Shown piece by piece: positions 1 through 7,994 of a DNA stretch of 64,000 nt. The notes under the pieces are model-generated. The model made no database searches and was not told the DNA's origin. It was given only the letters and a program-made list of their open reading frames with translations. Position 1 is the first letter of the stretch. Each line of letters starts with the position of its first letter. Origin of the DNA: Neobacillus sp. SuZ13 (GTDB taxonomy: Bacteria > Bacillota > Bacilli > Bacillales > Cytobacillaceae); NCBI RefSeq assembly GCF_030123365.1, contig NZ_CP126107.1:4549501-4613500 (forward strand). Reading direction: 5' to 3'. The position numbers and the translations under genes were made by a program.

Positions 1-252
1 TTTACTTTTTAAAGAAATAATGGCTAACAATATTTGAACTAACATCAATAACAGCATGGGGATAATGGTATGAAATAAAGGCGTATTTGGTCTTTCAATT
101 GCTACCACGGCCATCTCACCAATCATAATGAACACCACAAGGTCTAATATACTTAATTCCCCAATTTCCCTTTTTCCCATCATACGAAAAATGAATAGGA
201 TTAAGGAATAGAATAATAGCGTTCGTAACACAATCGTTACATAATTATCCAC
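1..252 (-). CDS. yrbG: DUF421-type membrane protein YrbG, partial
   Basis: This is the N-terminal 84 residues of a membrane protein; the rest lies beyond the window edge. It begins with a hydrophobic helix (TIVLRTLLFYSLILFIF), followed by RMMGKREIGELSILDLVVFIMIGEMA, a signature of the DUF421/YetF-YrbG family, and then a second hydrophobic helix. The GTG start at 252 follows AAAGGGG with about 8 nt spacing. Members have an N-terminal membrane part and a cytosolic C-terminal domain; their molecular role is not established. In B. subtilis yrbG also neighbours yrzE and yrbF (yajC), which supports the identification. Confidence 0.82.
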   Translation of the reverse strand, partial: MDNYVTIVLRTLLFYSLILFIFRMMGKREIGELSILDLVVFIMIGEMAVVAIERPNTPLFHTIIPMLLLMLVQILLAIISLKSK

Positions 253-480
253 AACTGTCGCCCCTTTATTTACATTCAATTGTATTGTTTGCATTACTTG
301 AAAAAAAATGAGCGGAATAAACTGCCAATAATATCTCAATCGTCAAAAGTAACGAAATTTTAATTCTACTTTTCCTCTTGTCCGAATACGCTTGTACTAG
401 GAAGAAACTTATTTAGAGGCCGGCACTAAAGCGTTTATATAAATGCCAGCCTAGAGGGCAATTGAAGGGGGAGAGTTAAA

Positions 481-873
481 ATCGAATCGAAAAGCTTTGG
501 CACTTCCATTCTGTACGGATTAATTTTTATTCTCGTTTTTGCTGTAATTAGCAGCCTAATATTTGCGTTTATTCTTAGGTTCACGTCTGCACGTGAGGTA
601 TCACTCCAATACGTAATTACAGCATTATCATTTATCGGGCTATTCGGAGGCGGTTTTTTATCTGGAGGAAAAAGAAAAGAAAAGGGCTGGCTTATTGGGG
701 GAGTGACTGGAATAATCTACTCCGTCATAGTCTTTTTGTTCCAGTACCTAGGATATGATCGCTTGTTTAATGCCGAACAAGTAGTTTATCATACTTGCTA
801 CACATTAATTGCGATGATGGGTGGCATTTTAGGGGTAAATATTTCTACAAACAATTCTCGAAGATCTGCATAA
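481..873 (+). CDS. yrzE: TIGR04086/YrzE-like membrane protein with non-canonical ATC start
   Basis: A 130-codon frame encodes a small four-helix membrane protein of the YrzE (TIGR04086) type, with a glycine-rich FIGLFGGGFLSGGKRKEKGW segment in the middle. Synteny (yrbG, this gene, yajC) matches B. subtilis. No ATG, GTG or TTG exists in frame before codon 75, and a stop lies in frame at 463-465. The purine-rich AGGGGGAGAG at 466-475 sits about 6-7 nt before an ATC at 481, where the family N-terminus begins. I therefore place the start at ATC. A sequencing error in a true ATG is the main alternative. Function is unknown. Confidence 0.75.
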   Translation: MESKSFGTSILYGLIFILVFAVISSLIFAFILRFTSAREVSLQYVITALSFIGLFGGGFLSGGKRKEKGWLIGGVTGIIYSVIVFLFQYLGYDRLFNAEQVVYHTCYTLIAMMGGILGVNISTNNSRRSA

Positions 874-886
874 TCTAAAAAAGGTT

Positions 887-921
887 AAAAAAAGGAAGCC
901 AACTCCGCGGCTTCCTTTTTT
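887..921. terminator. Bidirectional terminator between yrzE and yajC
   Basis: The stem AAAAAGGAAGCC/GGCTTCCTTTTT, with an 8-nt loop, is flanked by A and T runs. It can serve the convergent yrzE (plus) and yajC (minus) transcripts. Confidence 0.85.
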
Positions 922-929
922 GTTTGTTA

Positions 930-1220
930 TTATTTTGAAAGATTAACGCTTTCGCCTGCATCAGCAGTGACTTCACGAATAGCATTACGGTCAAATGTAA
1001 GACGGCTTCCGTCACCACATTTAATAACGGCTTTATTATCATCAATTGAATCTATAAAACCATGTAGTCCGCCAATCGTGACGATTTTATCACCCTTTTT
1101 TAAATCGTTTTGCATTTGCTGAACCGCTTTTTGGCGCTTTTGTTGCGGGCGAATTAATAGGAAATAAAATAACACAAACATTAATATTAATGGAATGATT
1201 GTACCAATTCCTCCAGACAT
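930..1220 (-). CDS. yajC: Sec translocase accessory subunit YajC (YrbF)
   Basis: This 96-aa protein has one N-terminal transmembrane helix (about residues 5-24), then the YajC hallmark LIRPQQKRQK, then a small soluble domain with KGDKIVTIGGLHGFI. YajC associates with SecDF at the membrane and assists Sec export. The ATG follows AAGGAGGG with 8 nt spacing. It is the last gene of the run ruvA-ruvB-queA-tgt-yajC, with 29 nt to tgt, and a strong terminator follows. Confidence 0.95.
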   Translation of the reverse strand: MSGGIGTIIPLILMFVLFYFLLIRPQQKRQKAVQQMQNDLKKGDKIVTIGGLHGFIDSIDDNKAVIKCGDGSRLTFDRNAIREVTADAGESVNLSK

Positions 1221-1249
1221 CCTGTTTCCCTCCTTTCAATAAACATCTA

Positions 1250-2389
1250 TTAGAAATTTTTCGCGTTCGGTTTATTAAAACCATAACGTTCAAAAAATTC
1301 TTCTCTGAAATCACCAAGCCGGTCTTCCATGATCGCTTGTCTGACTTTCTCCATTAATCTTAACAGAAAATAAAGATTATGGTAAGACGTTAAGCGAATT
1401 CCAAACGTTTCATCGCATTTTATTAAGTGGCGGATATATGCACGGCTGTAATTTCGGCAAGTGTAGCAATCACAATTTTCATCAAGCGGACCAAAATCAC
1501 GGGCAAATTGTGCATTTTTCACGACAAGACGGCCTGTGCTGGTCATCAATGTTCCATTTCTGGCAATTCGTGTTGGCAATACACAGTCAAACATATCAAT
1601 TCCGCGAATCGAGCCGTCAATTAACGAGTCTGGTGATCCCACTCCCATTAAATAACGTGGTTTATTCGTTGGTAACAATGGTGTCGTAAACTCAAGGACA
1701 CGGTTCATGACATCTTTTGGTTCACCAACTGACAAACCTCCAACAGCATAGCCTGGAAAATCTAAGGAAACAAGGTCTTTAGCACTCTGTTTACGAAGTT
1801 CCTCATATTCTCCACCTTGAACGATTCCAAATAAGCCTTGGTCATTTGGCCGGCTATGGGCTGTTAAACAACGCTCCGCCCAGCGTGATGTTCGCTCCAC
1901 AGACTTTTGCATATATTCGTAAGTGGCAGGAAATGGCGGGCACTCATCAAAGGCCATCATAATATCGGAACCAAGGGCATTTTGTATTTCCATCGCCTTT
2001 TCTGGTGATAAAAATAATTTTTCACCACTCATATGGTTACGGAAATGGACTCCTTCTTCTTCAATTTTACGGAATTCACTTAAACTAAATACCTGAAACC
2101 CACCTGAATCGGTAAGGATTGCCCGGTCCCAGTTCATAAACTTATGTAATCCGCCCGCTTCCTTGATGATTTCGTGTCCAGGTCGGAGCCATAGATGATA
2201 GGTATTACTTAAAATGATTCCCGCACCCATTTCCTTTAAATCTTCAGGTGACATTGTTTTTACAGTAGCAAGTGTACCAACAGGCATAAATGCAGGCGTA
2301 TCAAATGATCCGTGCGGGGTATGGACTCTGCCTAGCCGGGCCCCCGTTTGTTTACATGTCTTAATTAATTCATAACGAATAGCAGTCAA
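1250..2389 (-). CDS. tgt: tRNA-guanine transglycosylase
   Basis: This 379-aa enzyme swaps guanine-34 of GUN-anticodon tRNAs for preQ1, the first queuosine step on tRNA. The general acid/base Asp lies in TDSGGFQVF and the nucleophile Asp in GIDMFDCVLPTRIARNG. The zinc ligands are C306, C308, C311 and H337 (CDCYTC...YHNL). Length matches bacterial Tgt. The start is TTG, preceded by GGAGACAAAATA. The next pathway enzyme, queA, is immediately upstream with 27 nt between them. Confidence 0.97.
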   Translation of the reverse strand: MTAIRYELIKTCKQTGARLGRVHTPHGSFDTPAFMPVGTLATVKTMSPEDLKEMGAGIILSNTYHLWLRPGHEIIKEAGGLHKFMNWDRAILTDSGGFQVFSLSEFRKIEEEGVHFRNHMSGEKLFLSPEKAMEIQNALGSDIMMAFDECPPFPATYEYMQKSVERTSRWAERCLTAHSRPNDQGLFGIVQGGEYEELRKQSAKDLVSLDFPGYAVGGLSVGEPKDVMNRVLEFTTPLLPTNKPRYLMGVGSPDSLIDGSIRGIDMFDCVLPTRIARNGTLMTSTGRLVVKNAQFARDFGPLDENCDCYTCRNYSRAYIRHLIKCDETFGIRLTSYHNLYFLLRLMEKVRQAIMEDRLGDFREEFFERYGFNKPNAKNF

Positions 2390-2416
2390 TATTTTGTCTC
2401 CTTCCTAATGCAATCC

Positions 2417-3445
2417 TTAGATGATCAACATCGCATCACCAAAACTAAAAAAACGATACCGCTCAGTAACCGCAGTTTCATAGGCATGTAACACATGTTC
2501 TCTGCCTGCTAACGCACTGACAAGCATAATCAAGGTTGATTTTGGCAAATGAAAATTAGTAATCATGCCATCAATTGCTTTAAATTCATAGCCGGGATAA
2601 ATAAAAATACTTGTCCAGCCGCTTCCTTCTATAAAATGTCCATCATTTGCTGAGGCAATGGTTTCAAGGGTGCGAGTGGAGGTTGTCCCTACTGAAACTA
2701 TTCTGCCCCCATTACTCCTAACCTCATTTAGCAACCGGGCTGTCCCCTCTGTCATCATATAAAATTCTGAGTGCATATCATGCTCTAAGACATCATCTAC
2801 ACTCACAGGACGGAAAGTCCCCAGTCCGACATGGAGGGTAATAAAGGCAATATGGACACCTTTTGCTTTAATGTCTTCTAATAAGCTGTCTGTAAAATGA
2901 AGACCTGCTGTTGGCGCTGCGGCTGAACCAGGTTCCCGCGCATACACTGTCTGATACCGATCCCGGTCCTCTAGCTGCTCTTTTATGTATGGTGGGAGCG
3001 GCATTTCACCTAACTGGTCAAGCACCTCATAAAAAATACCTTCATATTTGAATTCTAAGACACGCCCGCCATGGTCTGAGGTTCCAGTACAAACGGCCGT
3101 AAGTAATCCATCGCCGAAATCGATTTCGGTTCCTTCTTTTATTCTTTTTGCTGGCTTGACAAGTGTCTCCCAACTGTCTCCTTCCAGCTGCTTCAAGAGT
3201 AACACTTCAATTTTGGCACCTGTATCTTTTTTGACACCAAAAAGACGTGCAGGAAGTACCTTTGTATCATTCAAGACAAGGCAATCTCCTTCACGCAAAT
3301 ATTCAATCACATCTTTAAATACTTCATGCTTTATTTCACCGGAATGTTTATCAAGGACCATTAAGCGGCTGTCGGTACGATTATGTAATGGGACCTGCGC
3401 AATTAACTCCTCCGGTAAATGAAAATCAAATAAATCTACCTTCAT
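2417..3445 (-). CDS. queA: S-adenosylmethionine:tRNA ribosyltransferase-isomerase
   Basis: QueA (342 aa) transfers the ribosyl group of SAM to preQ1-34 tRNA to give epoxyqueuosine. Characteristic stretches are FDFHLPEELIAQ at the N-terminus, LNDTKVLPARLFG, GSAAAPTAGLHFT in the middle and TNFHLPKSTLIMLVSA near the end. The ATG has AGGGTG upstream. It lies between ruvB (80 nt upstream, no further gene seen there) and tgt, as in other bacilli. Confidence 0.97.
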   Translation of the reverse strand: MKVDLFDFHLPEELIAQVPLHNRTDSRLMVLDKHSGEIKHEVFKDVIEYLREGDCLVLNDTKVLPARLFGVKKDTGAKIEVLLLKQLEGDSWETLVKPAKRIKEGTEIDFGDGLLTAVCTGTSDHGGRVLEFKYEGIFYEVLDQLGEMPLPPYIKEQLEDRDRYQTVYAREPGSAAAPTAGLHFTDSLLEDIKAKGVHIAFITLHVGLGTFRPVSVDDVLEHDMHSEFYMMTEGTARLLNEVRSNGGRIVSVGTTSTRTLETIASANDGHFIEGSGWTSIFIYPGYEFKAIDGMITNFHLPKSTLIMLVSALAGREHVLHAYETAVTERYRFFSFGDAMLII

Positions 3446-3525
3446 ATTATGACACCCTAATCTATTTTTTAATAAGAAAAGCTTAATTCCTCTACCACTT
3501 GGACGGAACTGAAGCGTATATCCGC

Positions 3526-4530
3526 TTAGTTCTGGGGAGGAACCTCTATACCAAAATGGTGATAGACCAGCGGGGTTACCACTCGGCCACGTGGAGTTCT
3601 TTGTAAGAAGCCAATTTGTAATAAGTATGGTTCATAAACATCTTCGATGGTTTCAGATTCTTCTCCAATTGAAGCTGCAATGGTATCCAGGCCGACGGGT
3701 CCACCGCGGAACCTTTCGATAATGCCCTTCAGCAATTTATGGTCGATATGGTCTAAGCCAAGTTTATCGACTTGAAGGAGTTCCAGCGCTTCCCGTGCCA
3801 GATCTAGGTCAATTGTTCCATCCCCTCTTACCTGGGCAAAATCTCTTACCCGGCGAAGGAGGCGGTTCGTAATCCTCGGGGTCCCCCGTGATCTCCGAGC
3901 AATTTCTGCTGCAGATAGGCCATCAATTTCGGTCCCGAACACTTCGGCTGTTCGCAGGACAATATTTTTCAATTGGTCTTCTTTATAATACTCGAGACGA
4001 CTTAAAACTCCAAACCGGTCGCGTAATGGGGCCGATAAGGAACCAGCCCTCGTTGTCGCACCAACCAGAGTAAACGGTGGGAGATCAAGGCGGACAGACC
4101 TCGCACTTGGTCCCTTGCCGATAACAATATCAAGACAAAAATCCTCCATCGCTGGATAAAGAACTTCTTCAATTGTCCGTTGCAAGCGATGGATTTCATC
4201 AATAAATAATACATCTCCAGGCTCAAGTGCAGTAAGAATTGCAGCTAAATCACCGGGTCTTTCAATTGCTGGTCCTGAAGTGGTCCGGATATTTACTCCC
4301 ATTTCATTGGCGATAATGACAGCAAGTGTCGTTTTCCCCAATCCAGGCGGACCATAAAGAAGCACATGATCTAACGTTTCCTTCCGCATTTTTGCAGCCT
4401 TTATATAAATATCAAGATTTTCTTTTACTTGATCTTGTCCTATATATTGACTGAGAACTTGAGGCCTTAGGCTTTGTTCTATGCTCATCTCGCTCTCGTT
4501 AACTTCACTAGATATAATCCGGTCTTCCAT
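3526..4530 (-). CDS. ruvB: Holliday junction helicase motor RuvB
   Basis: RuvB (334 aa) is the hexameric AAA+ ATPase that drives branch migration with RuvA. Walker A is GPPGLGKTTLA, Walker B is LFIDEIHRL, the sensor 1 region is LVGATTRAG, and an arginine-finger region follows (LRDRFG). The C-terminal winged helix ends with FLQRTPRGRVVTPLVYHHFG. The ATG has AGGTGATG upstream. It is 10 nt downstream of ruvA, so the two are co-transcribed. Confidence 0.98.
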   Translation of the reverse strand: MEDRIISSEVNESEMSIEQSLRPQVLSQYIGQDQVKENLDIYIKAAKMRKETLDHVLLYGPPGLGKTTLAVIIANEMGVNIRTTSGPAIERPGDLAAILTALEPGDVLFIDEIHRLQRTIEEVLYPAMEDFCLDIVIGKGPSARSVRLDLPPFTLVGATTRAGSLSAPLRDRFGVLSRLEYYKEDQLKNIVLRTAEVFGTEIDGLSAAEIARRSRGTPRITNRLLRRVRDFAQVRGDGTIDLDLAREALELLQVDKLGLDHIDHKLLKGIIERFRGGPVGLDTIAASIGEESETIEDVYEPYLLQIGFLQRTPRGRVVTPLVYHHFGIEVPPQN

Positions 4531-4540
4531 GAATCATCAC

Positions 4541-5152
4541 CTATTTTAAAAGCCGCTGCAGGGCTTTTTTAATGTATTGGTCCGTAGACATTTGTTCTTT
4601 TCTTAACTCAGGTGTTATCTTTTTGATTTCTTTCTCGGAATAACCTAATGCTTTCAAGGCAAGAATGGCTTCTTCTAAATTTGAATTCCCCTTTTGTGTA
4701 TGGAGCTCTAGTTGGTCGGCATTAAATAAGTTGGGGAAATAGTCTGGAACAATGTCCTGCAATTTTCCTTTTAGGTCCAGAATCATTTGACGAGCCGTTT
4801 TTTTACCTACTCCTGGGAATTTGACAAGGAAACTCTCATCTTCATTTTCAACAGCCGTAACCACCTGCTGCACTTCACCAGAAGCAAGGATGGCCAGTGC
4901 CCCTTTGGGACCAATTCCAGAGACATTTAATAATTTTGTAAAAAGCTTTTTTTCTTCTCTTGTTTCAAAACCGTAGAGGGCGAAGATGTCCTCACGAACA
5001 TAATGGTAGGTAAACACTGTTACCATTGTTTCCATTTTACCTGCATAGATAAACGGATTGGGTGTTGCAATTTGGTAGCCGATTCCGTTGTTTTCAATCA
5101 CTATATATTCTGGCCCGACAAATTCGACGGTCCCTTTAATAAATTCGTACAC
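4541..5152 (-). CDS. ruvA: Holliday junction-binding protein RuvA
   Basis: RuvA (203 aa) binds four-way junctions as a tetramer and recruits RuvB. It has an N-terminal OB fold (YEFIKGTVEFVGPEY), two helix-hairpin-helix motifs (VSGIGPKGALAILA and FPGVGKKTARQMILDLKG) and a C-terminal RuvB-binding domain (LEEAILALKALGYSEKEI). The frame is open 16 codons further upstream, but the GTG at 5152 follows AGGGGAG by 8 nt and gives the normal RuvA N-terminus, so I start there. Confidence 0.96.
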   Translation of the reverse strand: MYEFIKGTVEFVGPEYIVIENNGIGYQIATPNPFIYAGKMETMVTVFTYHYVREDIFALYGFETREEKKLFTKLLNVSGIGPKGALAILASGEVQQVVTAVENEDESFLVKFPGVGKKTARQMILDLKGKLQDIVPDYFPNLFNADQLELHTQKGNSNLEEAILALKALGYSEKEIKKITPELRKEQMSTDQYIKKALQRLLK

Positions 5153-5258
5153 TTGAATTCTCTCCCCTAGTTTTACACTGTATTTCATTCTACCACACAA
5201 TTTTGAGTTAGTTATAGAAAATAACTATTGGGAGAAACATCAAACTATTCGGAATATG

Positions 5259-5440
5259 GATTCCCTGATTGAAATGTGGAATTCGCTGATTGAAGTTTGA
5301 AATTCGCTGATTGAGGTTTGAAATTCGCTGATTGAAATGGAATTCGCTCATCGAAGTCCGGAATTCGCTCATTAAACTATGGAATTCGCTCATTAACATA
5401 TGAAATTCGCTCATAGAACTTCAGAACTCCCTAATTGACC
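5259..5440. repeat. Array of about nine 20-21-bp units, core AATTCGCTGATTGA
   Basis: Nine consecutive units share (G)GAATTCGCTSATTGA with small changes. The first and last units read TCCCTGATTGA and TCCCTAATTGA and look like decayed edges. The variable 5-7 nt between cores keep a spacing near two helical turns. The same core returns at 54062-54165, between clpX and lonB. There is no terminal inverted repeat and no coding signal. Confidence 0.8.
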
Positions 5441-5450
5441 TATTTTCAAA

Positions 5451-5486
5451 AAAAAACCAGGCTGAATGGGCGGCTTCAGTCTGATT
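5451..5486 (-). terminator. Terminator after bofC
   Basis: On the minus strand, AG-CTGAA/TTCAG-CT arms enclose GCCGCCCA and are followed by GG and a run of nine T. The stem is imperfect but the T run is strong. Confidence 0.6.
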
Positions 5487-5497
5487 AATAGATATTT

Positions 5498-6052
5498 CTA
5501 TTCTTTTTTTAAAGAATAATGCTTAAATGTCTCTAAAACTTCTACATATCGATCCTTATTTTTGATTGGAATGCCTTGAATCAATTCTTCTTGCTTTGTG
5601 CTTTCCAGCTTCTTAATATCTATTTGAAAAAATGATTGTATAATTCTTAATTGGCCAGGTTTTCCATTAAAAATGCTCAGAACACCATCTTCGGTAATTC
5701 CAAAAAAGCCATTTGCTTTTAGCAATGGTGATATGTCATTGACCTGCTTTTGAAAAACCAATGTCGATCCGTCAATGTCAATCAGCTGCCATTGATCATA
5801 CTTAGCCCAAAAGTTTTCCATGGACCAGCATGTCTCATTGACCACTTCCTGACTTATTTCCCCATCCAAATAAACCCTTTCCAAAATAACCTTCATATTT
5901 AGAGGTTCAGTTTTTTCCTCTTTCTGATGGTTATCCATAGGAGCGGCCGAGCCGATAATGGTCATTTCCTCGGCATTAAAAATAAACATGAAGAGAAGAA
6001 CAGCGATTCCGGCGAACATATACCTACACCATGCCATCCAATGATACCTCAT
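5498..6052 (-). CDS. bofC: Forespore checkpoint protein BofC
   Basis: BofC is made in the forespore and restrains the SpoIVB protease, which triggers pro-sigma-K processing. The 184-aa product has an N-terminal membrane anchor (CRYMFAGIAVLLFMFIF), then the family segment VILERVYLDGEISQEVVNETCWSME and a C-terminal domain with FFGITEDGVLSIF. The frame opens at a GTG three codons earlier. I prefer the ATG at 6052 because AGAGGTGA lies 5 nt before it. Its substrate pathway partners spoIVFA/B are also in this window. Confidence 0.92.
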   Translation of the reverse strand: MRYHWMAWCRYMFAGIAVLLFMFIFNAEEMTIIGSAAPMDNHQKEEKTEPLNMKVILERVYLDGEISQEVVNETCWSMENFWAKYDQWQLIDIDGSTLVFQKQVNDISPLLKANGFFGITEDGVLSIFNGKPGQLRIIQSFFQIDIKKLESTKQEELIQGIPIKNKDRYVEVLETFKHYSLKKE

Positions 6053-6140
6053 GCTACTCACCTCTTATTGTTAAAAATTAAACATTCTATCCAGTAATAG
6101 TTTAGCCTTATTTTGCCTTTTTATCCTCCATTACATGTTA

Positions 6141-6170
6141 AAAAGGGTAAAGCTAAATCGCTTTACCCTC
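6141..6170 (-). terminator. Terminator after the coxA-like gene
   Basis: A perfect 9-bp stem GGGTAAAGC/GCTTTACCC with a 6-nt loop is followed on the minus strand by TTTTTAAC. Confidence 0.85.
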
Positions 6171-6184
6171 AACCCTGGAAGAAA

Positions 6185-6877
6185 TTATCTTCCGCCCTTT
6201 TCCTGCTGACTATCATTATAAAAGTTTCGGTCGCGGCCAAGGGTTCCCTCATCAATGATGACCTTTACCGTTCTTCCATTTGCGTATGGCTGTACAGCTT
6301 TCTGAATCGCTCTTTTGGTAGCTGCAGCTTTGCCATGGTTATTTAAATTTACAGAAACAATGATCGTATTTCCATAGGAAACGGATCGAACAGCCTGTAC
6401 ATTCGGAACCGCACCTACTTTGTTTCTGATTTTATTCGTAACATTATTTTGAAAGTCGGGGTCGGTAGCCACCCCAGTATTTCTGGTATTAACATTTAAA
6501 TGACCGTGATAATTCATATCACTCGTACTAAAGCGATTATCTCGTTGAAAGAAATTACGGTCATGAGAAGCTAGAGGTTTTGTTGGATTCGTTGGATTCC
6601 CATTTCCATCTCTGGTTTGAAGCTGCCTTCTTCTGTTTTCGTTCGTAACTTGATCCTCATCCCCTAGAGAATGATCCATCATTTCCGTAATTGCCCCATC
6701 ATCATCTCTAAAAAGATTATCCGAGGTTGGGTGGTTTTCATTGGAGTAATATCCGACCGGATTTAAAGAATTTTTATTGTTATCATTAACCCCTGCACGA
6801 TCATTATTACTTGCACATCCAGCCAGCCCCAACATTAATGTGGCTGAAAGAGGAATCATCCACTGTTTCTTGTTCAA
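6185..6877 (-). CDS. coxA: YhcN/YlaJ-family sporulation lipoprotein (CoxA-like)
   Basis: This 230-aa lipoprotein has a signal peptide with lipobox LAGC (cysteine at residue 21), then a long polar Asn/Asp-rich stretch. Its C-terminal domain contains VTNKIRNKVGAVPNVQAVRSVSYGNTIIVSVNLN, typical of the YhcN/YlaJ family. CoxA is a spore cortex-associated member that sits beside safA in B. subtilis; here one extra gene separates them. The start is TTG, preceded by GGAGGGGG. The exact role of these lipoproteins in the cortex or inner spore membrane is not settled. Confidence 0.8.
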   Translation of the reverse strand: MNKKQWMIPLSATLMLGLAGCASNNDRAGVNDNNKNSLNPVGYYSNENHPTSDNLFRDDDGAITEMMDHSLGDEDQVTNENRRRQLQTRDGNGNPTNPTKPLASHDRNFFQRDNRFSTSDMNYHGHLNVNTRNTGVATDPDFQNNVTNKIRNKVGAVPNVQAVRSVSYGNTIIVSVNLNNHGKAAATKRAIQKAVQPYANGRTVKVIIDEGTLGRDRNFYNDSQQEKGGR

Positions 6878-6904
6878 GCGAAAAAACCCCCTCCATTAAC
6901 ATCC

Positions 6905-6927
6905 TGAGCATGTAAAACCCATGCTCA
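6905..6927. repeat. Perfect inverted repeat upstream of coxA
   Basis: TGAGCATG and CATGCTCA (8 bp, perfect) flank a 7-nt loop. No T run follows on either strand, so it is not a standard intrinsic terminator. It could be an operator or an mRNA hairpin in the coxA leader. Confidence 0.55.
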
Positions 6928-6983
6928 TTAATAGGGTGTTATTTTTGAGGGGATTTCATTCAGACGGAAAATTCCAACTCCGT

Positions 6984-7994
6984 TTAGTCCACTAACTCCT
7001 TTAAATAGTCAATAAATTTTTTCCTAGCATAAAACTGACTGATTGTTAAATCCATTACTTGTTTATATTTCATATGGTCCATATAAGATTTTTCACGAAT
7101 CATTCGATTCCATTCCCGAAAAATATCAGCTGGATAGGCTAATGCATATAAAAAAGCTGCTTCGTGTAAATATTTCTTTATTTGTTTCAGACTTGAAAGT
7201 TTTTCAAACGACCAATCAATATACGGTAAAATCCTGTTAGCATATTGTAAATAATCAAAGGAAGCAGGACCAATGCTAATTAAATCAAAATCAATAAGAT
7301 TTAATTGTCCCCCTGTGTCCCTTAAAAAATTATGATGGGCTACATCCCCATGGAGAATAAGAGTGGGCTCAGTTTGAAAGAAACTCCGGTTATTTTCCAT
7401 CCCTTCCAGTGACCAGTTTGCCCAAGCAAGCATTTCCTTGATTACTGGCTCATTGATAAAATAGTCAATATAGGGAAGGTTATTGGAAAATACATTTAAT
7501 CGTTCCGACCATTTTTCGATGAGATGTCCTTTTGGAAGTAAGGTTCGATAGCGTGCTTCAAACGATGCCGTGGTTTGGTGAAATTGTTCTAATAACTCAA
7601 TTCCTTCTTGACGATTTTTATGTGAGTGGAACGAAAATACCGATTTATTTGGAGGTATGTACTCCATACATCCAAAGTAGGTTCCTTCAAAAAACAGCTG
7701 TTCTCTCACAGGGGAAGTCAAAAATAAATAGGTCTTTGTAAATCCTTCTTTTTTCAGAGTGGCCGTAAAGGCTTCTTGGAGTCTTAGCCTATTGTTGGTA
7801 TGATACCCTTTTAAAACGTAAGTATTTCTATCTGTTCTTAAATAAATAACAGATTTTCGAATCGGAACCATCTGAAGGATTCGCTCATAGAACTGTGATT
7901 GAAAATAAGAGAGGAGACGATTAAAATAATCATCGTCTCCCTTTTTATGATTTGGTGTATTAAAGGCTCTCATCTTGGTAACCCGGCATCCCAT
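6984..7994 (-). CDS. Phosphotransferase/kinase-fold protein between safA and coxA
   Basis: This 336-aa protein has the fold of aminoglycoside/choline phosphotransferases and CotS-type spore coat kinases. The catalytic-loop motif is LHGDVAHHNFLRD and the metal-binding motif is LIDFDLISIGPASFDYLQY. The N-lobe is less conserved (VIYLRTDRNTYVLKGY). It overlaps the 3' end of safA. Either the ATG at 7994 (AGGAA upstream) or the ATG at 7976 could be used, and both imply translational coupling to safA. Its position suggests a spore coat role, by analogy with ysxE/cotS. The substrate is unknown. Confidence 0.72.
   Translation of the reverse strand: MGCRVTKMRAFNTPNHKKGDDDYFNRLLSYFQSQFYERILQMVPIRKSVIYLRTDRNTYVLKGYHTNNRLRLQEAFTATLKKEGFTKTYLFLTSPVREQLFFEGTYFGCMEYIPPNKSVFSFHSHKNRQEGIELLEQFHQTTASFEARYRTLLPKGHLIEKWSERLNVFSNNLPYIDYFINEPVIKEMLAWANWSLEGMENNRSFFQTEPTLILHGDVAHHNFLRDTGGQLNLIDFDLISIGPASFDYLQYANRILPYIDWSFEKLSSLKQIKKYLHEAAFLYALAYPADIFREWNRMIREKSYMDHMKYKQVMDLTISQFYARKKFIDYLKELVD

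Larger units (their letters stand above)
5153..5497. other. Intergenic region ruvA-bofC holding a short-repeat array
   Basis: This 345-nt gap holds the ruvA leader, a tandem array of about nine 20-21-bp units (annotated separately) and a terminator for bofC. An open frame runs through the array with MSEFH-type repeats, but it only mirrors the DNA repeat and I do not call it a gene. Confidence 0.75.

Noticed and set aside
5208..5414. 68-codon frame with MSEFH repeats
   Set aside because: It mirrors the 20-21-bp DNA array, where linker changes shift the repeat between frames; no ribosome binding site was seen.
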